Source of the DNA: Gammaproteobacteria bacterium
GTDB lineage: Bacteria; Pseudomonadota; Gammaproteobacteria; Steroidobacterales; JACDCP01
Assembly (NCBI GenBank): GCA_013817465.1
Contig: JACDCP010000029.1
Span: forward strand, 1-11,072
Reading direction: 5' to 3'
Length of the DNA stretch: 11,072 nt
Shown piece by piece: positions 1 through 5,455 of this stretch. The first letter of the stretch is position 1, and the number at the start of each line of letters is the position of its first letter. The notes below the pieces were generated by a model. That model made no database searches. It worked only from the letters and a program-made list of their open reading frames with translations, and was not told the origin of the DNA. The translations under genes and the position numbers were made by a program.

Positions 1-2
1 TG

Positions 3-218
3 AATGTTTGTCAGGGCCTGCTGAATTCGCTGCAGGTATCGAGCTGGGAGATCGAGGAGCTCGTGCAGATCGCCCGCGATCAAGGCGCGCTCGGCGCGAA
101 GGTCACCGGCGGCGGCGGCGGCGGTTCCATGATCGCGCTGTGTCCGGACGACGCCGGCCGGGTTGTCAAGGCGATCCAGGACGCCGGCTATCACGCCATG
201 GAGGTGACTATTGGATAG
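3..218 (+). CDS. Mevalonate kinase-like GHMP kinase, C-terminal fragment
   Basis: Only the last 71 codons are in the window; the gene enters from the left edge in frame 3 and stops at TAG 216-218. The fragment contains GAKVTGGGGGGSMIAL (residues 31-46 of the fragment), the glycine-rich C-terminal motif of GHMP kinases that helps shape the active site. The surrounding QGLLNSLQVSSWEIEELV stretch and the VTIG ending resemble bacterial mevalonate kinases, which phosphorylate mevalonate with ATP in the cytosol. The assignment is supported by idi directly downstream, overlapping by 8 bp, since mevalonate-pathway genes often cluster with an isopentenyl diphosphate isomerase. Phosphomevalonate kinase or another GHMP kinase cannot be excluded from so short a piece. 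The glycine run is coded by an almost pure GGC repeat. Confidence 0.8.
   Translation, partial: NVCQGLLNSLQVSSWEIEELVQIARDQGALGAKVTGGGGGGSMIALCPDDAGRVVKAIQDAGYHAMEVTIG
200..207 (+). promoter_or_regulatory. Ribosome binding site of idi (decides the TTG start)
   Basis: GGAGGTGA ends three bases before the TTG at 211-213, placing the GGAGG core six bases from it. It lies inside the last codons of the upstream kinase gene. No ATG occurs near the family's usual N-terminus, so this strong Shine-Dalgarno sequence fixes TTG as the start and suggests translational coupling to the kinase. Confidence 0.75.
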
Positions 219-786
219 TCGGGCGCTGCGCGACGAGGTCGTCTCGAGCGATGCCGAGCAGCTCATCCTGGTCGATGACGAGGACCGCGAGATCGGTCAC
301 GACAGCAAGGCCGACTGCCACGACGGCCAGGGCGTGCTGCACCGCGCGTTCTCGTTGTTCGTCTTCAACGACGCAGGCGAGCTGCTGCTGCAGAAGCGCA
401 GCGCGTCGAAGCGTCTCTGGCCGCTTTACTGGTCGAACAGTTGTTGCAGCCACCCGCGCCGCGGCGAGGGCATGAAAGAGGCGATTCACCGCCGGCTCGA
501 GCAGGAGCTGGGGCTCGAAAGCGATCTCGAATTCCTGTACAAATTCAAGTATCAGGCCCGATACGGCGAGCTGGGCGCCGAGCACGAGCTGTGCTGGGTT
601 TATGCCGGTCACGCGCGCGGCCCGGTTCGGGTCAACGCGAATGAAGTCGCCGAATGGCGCTATGTCCGCCCGGCGCAGCTCGACATCGAAATCGCCCGCC
701 GGGCGGAATGGTTCACGCCCTGGCTCAAGCTCGAATGGGAACGCATCCGCAGGGAATTCGCCGGCTCGATCAAACAGCGCGCATGA
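211..786 (+). CDS. idi: Isopentenyl-diphosphate delta-isomerase, type I
   Basis: A 191-residue Nudix-fold enzyme that interconverts isopentenyl diphosphate and dimethylallyl diphosphate in the cytosol, supplying the starter unit for prenyl chains. Family hallmarks are visible: LHRAFSLFVF (43-52, with a likely metal-binding His44), the WSNSCCSHPRRGE segment (74-86) holding the catalytic cysteine, probably Cys79, a degenerate Nudix helix with AIHRRLEQELGLE (91-103), and EHEL (124-127), matching the acidic pair around the catalytic glutamate of the E. coli enzyme. The length fits the family (about 180-190). The TTG start overlaps the kinase stop by 8 bp, and the stop overlaps the hpnH start as ATGA, so the three genes form one operon. 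Isomerase is essential when C5 units come from mevalonate, because that route makes only isopentenyl diphosphate. Confidence 0.95.
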   Translation: MDSRALRDEVVSSDAEQLILVDDEDREIGHDSKADCHDGQGVLHRAFSLFVFNDAGELLLQKRSASKRLWPLYWSNSCCSHPRRGEGMKEAIHRRLEQELGLESDLEFLYKFKYQARYGELGAEHELCWVYAGHARGPVRVNANEVAEWRYVRPAQLDIEIARRAEWFTPWLKLEWERIRREFAGSIKQRA

Positions 787-1907
787 GCATCCCGCTGATC
801 CAGCAATATCGCGTCGGCAGCTACATTCTCGGCCGAAAGCTGCGCGGAAAGAAGCGCTACCCCCTGGTGCTCATGCTGGAGCCGCTGTTTCAGTGTAACC
901 TGGCGTGCGCCGGCTGCGGCAAAATCGATTACCCGGATGGCATTCTCAAGCGACGCATGAGCGTCGCCGAAGCGCTCGGGGCCGTCGACGAGTGCGGCGC
1001 GCCCGTGGTGTCCATCGCCGGCGGCGAGCCGCTGGTGCACAGAGAGTTGCCGCAGATCGTCGCAGGCATCATCCGGCGCCGAAAGTTCGTCTATTTGTGC
1101 ACGAACGCCATTTTGCTGCGCAAGCGCATGGACGATTACACGCCCTCCCCTTATCTGACGTTCTCCATCCATCTTGACGGCAAGCGCCAGCGTCACGACG
1201 CATCTGTCTGTCAGGAAGGCGTGTATGACAAGGCCGTAGCAGCGATAAAGCAGGCTCTGGAGCGGGGCTTCCGCGTCACCATCAACTGCACGCTCTTCAG
1301 CGGCGAAAACGCCGATGAAGTGGCGGACTTTTTCGACGACGTGACGGGCCTCGGCGTCGAGGGCATCACCCTGTCGCCCGGCTATAGCTACGATCACGCG
1401 CCGCGCCAGGACTTGTTTCTGGCGCGCACGCAAAGCAAACAGCTCTTCCGCGACATTTTCCGGCGCGGCCGTGAACGCCGGTGGCTTTTCAACCATTCGA
1501 GCCTGTATCTGGATTTCCTCACCGGCAACCAGACGTACCACTGCACGCCTTGGAGCAACCCGACCTACAACATCTTCGGCTGGCAGAAGCCCTGTTATCT
1601 GCTGATCGACGAAGGCTATGCATCGAGCTATGCGAAGCTCGTGAGCGACACGGCATGGCATCGTTACGGAACTGGCCGCAACCGTAAGTGTGACAACTGC
1701 ATGGCGCACTGCGGCTATGAAGGCACGGCGGTGGACGATACCTTCGCGCATCCACTGAAGGCCCTCGGCGCCTTTCTGCGCGGGCCGCGGATCGAGGGCG
1801 ACATGGCGCCCGAGGTGCCGCTCCTGTATACCGATCGCGCGGAGACCGACGCCGTGCTCGTGCCAGTCGAGGGCATCGCGCACCGCGAACGCAGCTCCGC
1901 CGCGTAG
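783..1907 (+). CDS. hpnH: Adenosyl-hopene transferase, radical SAM protein HpnH
   Basis: A 374-residue radical SAM enzyme. Known HpnH joins the 5'-deoxyadenosyl group of S-adenosylmethionine to a C30 hopene, the first step in making C35 extended hopanoids. The radical SAM cluster motif CNLACAGC puts cysteines at 38, 42 and 45, and GGEP at 80-83 is the SAM-binding motif. The flanks KRYPLVLMLEPLF (24-36), the segment CTPWSNPTYNIFGWQKPCY (254-272) and a second cysteine set, CDNCMAHC (303, 306, 310), are HpnH-like. ATG 783-785 overlaps the idi stop (ATGA) and gives the expected short basic N-terminus; no strong Shine-Dalgarno sequence is seen, so coupling is likely. A longer reading upstream runs through idi in another frame and is unlikely. 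The last 40 or so residues extend beyond the conserved domain, and a repeat cluster abuts the stop codon. Confidence 0.95.
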   Translation: MSIPLIQQYRVGSYILGRKLRGKKRYPLVLMLEPLFQCNLACAGCGKIDYPDGILKRRMSVAEALGAVDECGAPVVSIAGGEPLVHRELPQIVAGIIRRRKFVYLCTNAILLRKRMDDYTPSPYLTFSIHLDGKRQRHDASVCQEGVYDKAVAAIKQALERGFRVTINCTLFSGENADEVADFFDDVTGLGVEGITLSPGYSYDHAPRQDLFLARTQSKQLFRDIFRRGRERRWLFNHSSLYLDFLTGNQTYHCTPWSNPTYNIFGWQKPCYLLIDEGYASSYAKLVSDTAWHRYGTGRNRKCDNCMAHCGYEGTAVDDTFAHPLKALGAFLRGPRIEGDMAPEVPLLYTDRAETDAVLVPVEGIAHRERSSAA

Positions 1908-2041
1908 GACATTCCTGTAAAAAAGGGGACATTCCTGATTTCCGCATCCACGGTGCGAAAGTACGAATCACGTCCACGGAAATCAGGAATGTCCCCTTTT
2001 TTACCACCGTCGATGCGAAAGTCAGGAATGTCCCCTTTTTT
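1907..2041. repeat. Cluster of four GGACATTCCTG-type repeats, two in each orientation
   Basis: Four copies of the same core lie between hpnH and the next gene. Copy one, partial, is at 1907-1917. Copy two, with a six-A tract, is at 1919-1937. Copies three and four are inverted, reading CAGGAATGTCCCCTTTTTT at 1984-2002 and 2023-2041, exactly 39 bp apart. TGCGAAAGT also recurs at 1954-1962 and 2014-2022. The first copy starts on the last base of the hpnH stop codon, and the last copy is in the coding frame of the next gene. Short dispersed intergenic repeats of this kind (REP-like) are common in proteobacteria. Whether a REP-associated transposase mobilises this one cannot be seen here. Confidence 0.85.
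1917..2004. terminator. Perfect 28-bp inverted repeat with A/T tracts, possible bidirectional terminator
   Basis: Bases 1917-1944 are the exact reverse complement of 1977-2004, with a 32-bp spacer. Read on the plus strand, the arm ends in CCCCTTTTTT, so the RNA would form a long stem ending in a U tract. The A tract on the left gives the same arrangement on the other strand. The long loop is unlike a classical terminator, so the terminator role is inferred; the inverted repeat itself is certain. Confidence 0.5.
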
Positions 2042-3059
2042 GCTCTGCCTTGCCGGGGGCCTCTCGGCCTGCGTGAGCTTCGTGCACGTCCCTTTCGAAC
2101 CTGATTCCCGACGCTTCATGCCGGCGACACTGACTACCGATCCGTTGTTTGCTTACGAGCGCCGCGCGGTACGAGCCGACAATCATGTGCTCGTAGAGCT
2201 GGAGACGCCGAACTACGTGGTGCGCGAGCTGAGTTTTCCGTCGGCCGGGGAGAATGGACAGGACGGCGATCTGGTCACCGCACGTTACTATCAGAGCAGG
2301 AAGCCGGGCCGCAAGCCGCTCGTGATCGTGCTCCCCATCTGGGGCACGCACAAATACCCTTCAGAGAAGACCTCGTGGAGCCTGCGCAAGCGCAGCGGAG
2401 GCGATATCAGCGTGTTCGAGCTGCGCGGGGACGAATACCTGATCGACTGGCCCGCCATGGCCGCAGTGCACAGCGAGTCGGCTTTTGCGTCGCTCGCCGG
2501 CGAGATGGCCGGACGCGTGATCACGACCGTGATCGACATCCGGCGCGTCGTCGACTGGGCCGAACAACAGCCCGATATCGATGCCTCGCGCATCGGCCTC
2601 ATCGGCTTCAGCCTGGGCGCCGTCGTCGGGGCATCGGTCGTGACGAACGAGCCCCGCATCGCAGCCACTGTGCTGGCGATGGGCGCTGCCAATCCGGGCG
2701 AAGTTTTTGCCTACTGCGACGGCAAGCTCGCCATGATGCGCGAGGCCATCCTGTCGCGCTTCGACTGGAGCCTGGAGCAGTACAAGGCGGTGCTGGACGC
2801 CGCCGCGTTCGCCGCCGCCGACGCTGCGCGGTTTTCCGGCCGGGTCGACCCCGCGCATGCGCTGATGATCGATTCAGTGAATGACAACTGCATGCCCGAG
2901 TCGACCCGCGACGCGCTTTGGGAAACGCTCGGCCGCCCCGAGCGGATCAGCTTCCGCTACAGCCACAAGCAATCGTTCCTCGCCATGACGCCGCTCGGCT
3001 TCAACTTCATGAACCGAATAATCTTCGACTTCATCGAAACACAGCTTTTGTCTGAATAG
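2013..3059 (+). CDS. Predicted lipoprotein with alpha/beta hydrolase domain
   Basis: A 348-residue protein, probably a membrane-anchored hydrolase of the alpha/beta fold; the substrate is unknown. From ATG 2013 the N-terminus reads as a lipoprotein signal peptide: a basic MRK, a short hydrophobic stretch and the lipobox LSAC, with Cys20 as lipidation site. The body has a strand-turn LPIWGTH (107-113), the nucleophile elbow GFSLG with Ser200, and possible triad partners Asp291 and His318 near the end. The segment LIGFSLGAVVGASVVTNEP suggests dienelactone hydrolase or acyl-esterase relatives. Starts at GTG 1953, ATG 1989 and ATG 2028 are in the same frame; none has a convincing Shine-Dalgarno sequence. 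ATG 2013 is chosen for the signal peptide. Residues 2-10 are coded by an inserted repeat, so the native start may have been replaced. The stem upstream may separate it from hpnH transcription. Confidence 0.75.
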   Translation: MRKSGMSPFLLCLAGGLSACVSFVHVPFEPDSRRFMPATLTTDPLFAYERRAVRADNHVLVELETPNYVVRELSFPSAGENGQDGDLVTARYYQSRKPGRKPLVIVLPIWGTHKYPSEKTSWSLRKRSGGDISVFELRGDEYLIDWPAMAAVHSESAFASLAGEMAGRVITTVIDIRRVVDWAEQQPDIDASRIGLIGFSLGAVVGASVVTNEPRIAATVLAMGAANPGEVFAYCDGKLAMMREAILSRFDWSLEQYKAVLDAAAFAAADAARFSGRVDPAHALMIDSVNDNCMPESTRDALWETLGRPERISFRYSHKQSFLAMTPLGFNFMNRIIFDFIETQLLSE

Positions 3060-3149
3060 GCTGTTTCCGTCTGCACAGACCCGATTGCTCCGGCAAAAAC
3101 GCAGGAATATATCGAGATGGTGGTATTCATCAAGCTTCGCCAGCACTAT

Positions 3150-3440
3150 TCACAAGTCGATCGCCTCCTCAAGCACATATCGACGAAGATACGGATTCAA
3201 CTCATGTTCGGGGACAAGGTCTACCCTGCGCCCGGTAAACTCCGCCAGCCGTTCCGCCAGCGGCAGACGTTGAGCAAACAAATCGTAGCCGGGTGCAAAA
3301 TCCACCAGGAAATCGATATCGCTGTCGGGGCGTTCCTCGCCACGCACCACCGAGCCGAATACGCGAATACGCTGAGCGCCGTGTTGACGTCCCGCCGCGA
3401 TGATCGCATCTCGTGAGCGATGCAGGATATCAATAAGCAT
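3150..3440 (-). CDS. MNT-type nucleotidyltransferase domain protein
   Basis: A 96-residue minimal nucleotidyltransferase of the DNA polymerase beta superfamily (MNT group). The signature is complete: GSVVRG at 29-34, the acidic pair in DSDIDFLVDF with Asp41 and Asp43, and a third acidic residue in the RRVDLV strand (Asp74). Characterised members such as MntA act as antitoxins that add AMP to a HEPN toxin; others are orphans of unknown role. ATG 3440 gives the usual start (ILHRSRDAII...HGAQRIRVFGS) and length; an in-frame extension to 3620 has no family character. No HEPN gene is recognisable on either side, so a toxin-antitoxin role is not supported by context. It lies tail-to-tail with the hydrolase gene, 90 bp apart. 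Confidence 0.85.
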   Translation of the reverse strand: MLIDILHRSRDAIIAAGRQHGAQRIRVFGSVVRGEERPDSDIDFLVDFAPGYDLFAQRLPLAERLAEFTGRRVDLVPEHELNPYLRRYVLEEAIDL

Positions 3441-3461
3441 CAGAATTGCTCGAGCAGGCCG

Positions 3462-3475
3462 GATACCAAGGTATC
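3462..3475. promoter_or_regulatory. GATACC-AA-GGTATC inverted repeat upstream of the MNT gene
   Basis: A perfect 6-2-6 inverted repeat starts 21 bp upstream of the MNT gene's ATG (minus strand). Size and position would suit an operator, but no regulator is known here and a chance palindrome is possible. The rest of 3441-3645 holds no gene that I can support. Confidence 0.3.
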
Positions 3476-3645
3476 GTGATTTTAGTCTGAGACATGCTCT
3501 TTTATTCGCCTTGATTTCCGTTTGGCCGCGTTGGACACTGTCGATCAGTTCGATCAGCGGCCCCGTGAAGACAGTCGACCCTGTCCCATGAGCGTGTCCC
3601 GCGCCTGCCCGCGGCGGCAATCATCGAGCTCATTGTCGCCGGATT

Positions 3646-4515
3646 TCAGGATTCCGCAATCACCGGATTGCACAATACACCGACGCCTTCGATCTCGACT
3701 TCGATGACATCCCCCGGCTTCATCCACAGACGCGGGTTCCGCGCAAATCCGACCCCTGCCGGTGTACCCATTGCGATCACGTCGCCCGGTTCCAGCGTGC
3801 AGCACTCGGTCAACATCGCAATGATCTTCGACACACTGAAAATCATCTCGGTGGTGTTCGAATCCTGAAGGGTTTCGCCGTTCAATCTGGACTGGATGCG
3901 CAGCCCGGCAGCTCCCGGCGGCAGCTCATCGGGCGTGACGAGCATCGGACCGAAGCCGCCGGTCGCGTCGAAATTCTTGCCGATGGTCCACTGCGTGCTG
4001 CGTCGCTGATAGTCACGGATCGACGCATCGTTGAAGCACGAATAGCCGGCGACGTAGTCCAGGGCATCCTGTTCGCTCACGTGGCGCGCACGTTTGCCGA
4101 TGACGACTGCAAGCTCGGCCTCGTAATCGAGCTGTTCGGACACGCGAGGGCGGACGATCGGCGCATTGTGCGCGACCAGCGTAGTGCGCGAGCGCATGAA
4201 AAAGGCCGGATAGTCGGGCCGGTCCTGGCCGCCTTCTGCGGCGTGATCGACATAGTTGAGCCCGACGCACAAATACTTTCCGGCGTTGCCGATCACCGGC
4301 CGGAGCTCGAGACCGGCAAGCTTGTGCCGCATGTTTCGGGGCGCATGGTCGGCAGCGCGCTCGGCGCTCTCGAAACTTTCCCGCCCTGCCGTGAGAAAGC
4401 GTTTCAGGCTGCGCGGCAGCTCCGGATCCGCCAGCGACAGGTCGATGACTTGCTCGCCCTCGACGACGCCTATCGCGGTATAACCACGCCGGGTGTTGAA
4501 AGAAACCAGTCGCAT
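3646..4515 (-). CDS. Fumarylacetoacetate hydrolase family protein
   Basis: A 289-residue cytosolic metal-dependent enzyme of the FAH superfamily, which hydrolyses, decarboxylates or isomerises short beta-keto or enol acids in aromatic and sugar-acid breakdown. Seen in order: an N-terminal domain, MRLVSFNTRRGYTAIGVVEG onward; CVGLNYVDHAAE (83-94) opening the catalytic domain; the metal-binding pair Glu132 and Glu134 in YEAELAVVIG; Asp163 in FNDAS; Lys180 in the WTIGKNFD segment; and MGTPAGVG (249-256). These residues match active family members such as fumarylpyruvate hydrolase and 2-hydroxyhepta-2,4-diene-1,7-dioate isomerase. The exact substrate cannot be told. ATG 4515 fits the family's N-terminus; an extension upstream would run into the tRNA gene. 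The gene starts 65 bp after the 3' end of tRNA-Pro with no clear terminator between, so readthrough from the tRNA promoter is possible. Confidence 0.9.
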   Translation of the reverse strand: MRLVSFNTRRGYTAIGVVEGEQVIDLSLADPELPRSLKRFLTAGRESFESAERAADHAPRNMRHKLAGLELRPVIGNAGKYLCVGLNYVDHAAEGGQDRPDYPAFFMRSRTTLVAHNAPIVRPRVSEQLDYEAELAVVIGKRARHVSEQDALDYVAGYSCFNDASIRDYQRRSTQWTIGKNFDATGGFGPMLVTPDELPPGAAGLRIQSRLNGETLQDSNTTEMIFSVSKIIAMLTECCTLEPGDVIAMGTPAGVGFARNPRLWMKPGDVIEVEIEGVGVLCNPVIAES

Positions 4516-4580
4516 ATTGATCAGCCGCGGGCCGGACCTATCGCACGATAAGCGCCAGAGCCTTGGGGGGAGGTTGGTTG

Positions 4581-4657
<77 letters not shown>

Positions 4658-4671
4658 ACCGAAGGGGCGCT

Positions 4672-4677
4672 ATTGTA
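4672..4677 (-). promoter_or_regulatory. Possible -10 element of the tRNA-Pro promoter
   Basis: On the minus strand TACAAT lies 14 bases upstream of the tRNA 5' end, followed by a GC-rich stretch typical of stable-RNA discriminators. No good -35 hexamer is visible 16-18 bases further up, so the call rests on the -10 box and its position. Confidence 0.45.
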
Positions 4678-4706
4678 CAGGCAAGATGCCGGTCATCCAG
4701 TCGGGT

Positions 4707-4756
4707 AAGGTGCCCGGGCACTTGGTCCTTTTCAGGGGCCAGGTGCCCGGAACCTT
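4707..4756. repeat. Imperfect 50-bp inverted repeat with GTGCCCGG core
   Basis: Bases 4714-4728 pair with 4736-4750 (15 bp with two G-T pairs and a 7-base loop), with outer arms AAGGT (4707-4711) and ACCTT (4752-4756). The core GGTGCCCGG recurs at 9803-9811 between infC and rpmI. It sits in the 157-bp gap between merR and tRNA-Pro. It has no T tract on the minus strand, so it is more likely a dispersed repeat than a merR terminator. Confidence 0.7.
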
Positions 4757-4814
4757 GCACGCGGCACCTTTCACGGCATCGGCATCTTTGAGGAAAGAAC
4801 GCGAAGAATCAGGA

Positions 4815-5171
4815 TTAACGTCTCAGAATCTTTAGTATTTCTTCTAATTCCACACGGAGCTGCTTGACGATCTGCTGGCTCTGGCTCACGTCTTCCTTGG
4901 CGTGCTCGCCGGTGAGCTGCAGGCGCGCGCCGCCTATCGTGAAGCCCTGCTCGTAAAGCAAGCTTCTGATCTGGCGGATGATGATGACGTCCTGGCGCTG
5001 GTAATAACGCCTGTTGCCGCGCCGCTTGACCGGCTTGAGCTGCGGGAATTCCTGTTCCCAGTAACGCAGCACATGCGGCTTGACGCCACAGAGATCGCTG
5101 ACTTCACCGATCGTGAAATAGCGCTTGCCGGGGATGACCGGCAGCTCGTCGTTATTCGCTGGTTCCAGCAT
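4815..5171 (-). CDS. MerR family transcriptional regulator
   Basis: A 118-residue DNA-binding protein. The N-terminal MerR helix-turn-helix is clear: YFTIGEVSDLCGVKPHVLRYWEQEF (18-42), followed by the wing KRRGNRRYYQRQDV (49-62) and the helix pair IRQIRSLLYEQGFTIGGARLQL. The C-terminal part (about 95-118) is a short charged helix, probably the dimer coiled coil; there is no cysteine-rich metal-binding or large effector domain. This matches the small MerR-like gene that follows ihfA in many gammaproteobacteria, whose target is not well defined. ATG 5171 lies inside ihfA, overlapping its end by 20 bp, with GGAAG just upstream, so translation is coupled to IHF-alpha. Coregulation with ihfA is inferred from the overlap. 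Confidence 0.93.
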   Translation of the reverse strand: MLEPANNDELPVIPGKRYFTIGEVSDLCGVKPHVLRYWEQEFPQLKPVKRRGNRRYYQRQDVIIIRQIRSLLYEQGFTIGGARLQLTGEHAKEDVSQSQQIVKQLRVELEEILKILRR

Positions 5172-5451
5172 AAGCTTCCACTCGCGCTTTCAGTTTTTGT
5201 CCAGGCCTGAACGTCACGACGCGGCGTGCGGAGATCGGAATCTCCTCACCGGTCTTCGGGTTGCGGCCCGGCCTTTGGTTTTTATCGCGCAGATCGAAAT
5301 TGCCGAAGCCTGACAGCTTCACCTGCTCGCCGTTGGCGAGCGCATTGCGCAGCTCTTCGAAGAACAGCTCCACCAGTTCCCTGGCCTCTCGCTTGTTGAG
5401 ACCGAGCTCGTTGAACAGAGCCTCGGCCATGTCCGCTTTCGTCAGTGCCAT
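5152..5451 (-). CDS. ihfA: Integration host factor subunit alpha
   Basis: A 99-residue histone-like DNA-bending protein. With IHF-beta it forms a heterodimer that binds specific sites and bends DNA sharply in recombination, replication and transcription. The N-terminus MALTKADMAEALFNELGLNK, the core KLSGFGNFDLRDK (45-57) and the beta-arm RNPKTGEEIPISARR, with the intercalating proline at Pro65, are typical of the alpha subunit; the length matches E. coli (99). ATG 5451 lies four bases beyond the pheT stop, and the purine-rich end of pheT may serve as a weak ribosome binding site. Position behind pheT is conserved in gammaproteobacteria. The subunit call as alpha rather than HU or beta rests on sequence and this synteny. 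Confidence 0.98.
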   Translation of the reverse strand: MALTKADMAEALFNELGLNKREARELVELFFEELRNALANGEQVKLSGFGNFDLRDKNQRPGRNPKTGEEIPISARRVVTFRPGQKLKARVEAYAGTSE

Positions 5452-5455
5452 GTTC

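Noticed and set aside
109..126. GGC tandem run as a microsatellite or phase-variable tract
   Set aside because: It codes the conserved glycine-rich motif of the GHMP kinase, which explains the run.
660..1883. Open frame of 407 codons on the minus strand
   Set aside because: It lies opposite hpnH, whose product carries clear radical SAM motifs; the antisense product shows no family character.
1953..2012. Longer N-terminus for the hydrolase from GTG 1953
   Set aside because: The added 20 residues are translated repeat and spacer sequence, and they would move the lipoprotein signal peptide away from the N-terminus.
1907..2041. CRISPR array
   Set aside because: The repeated units are in opposite orientations with unequal, non-spacer-like intervals, and no cas gene is near.
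3069..3080. GTCTGCACAGAC palindrome as a terminator for the hydrolase gene
   Set aside because: The stem is only four to five pairs long with no following T tract, too weak for a factor-independent terminator.
3060..3149. HEPN toxin gene or remnant beside the MNT gene
   Set aside because: The 90-bp gap, read on the minus strand, gives no HEPN-like motif such as RxxxxH and no complete frame ending before the hydrolase gene.
3573..3600. Possible degenerate copy of a GGGACAGGGTCGACT-type repeat
   Set aside because: Only one copy is present in the window and its borders cannot be set from the sequence, so it is not listed as a repeat.
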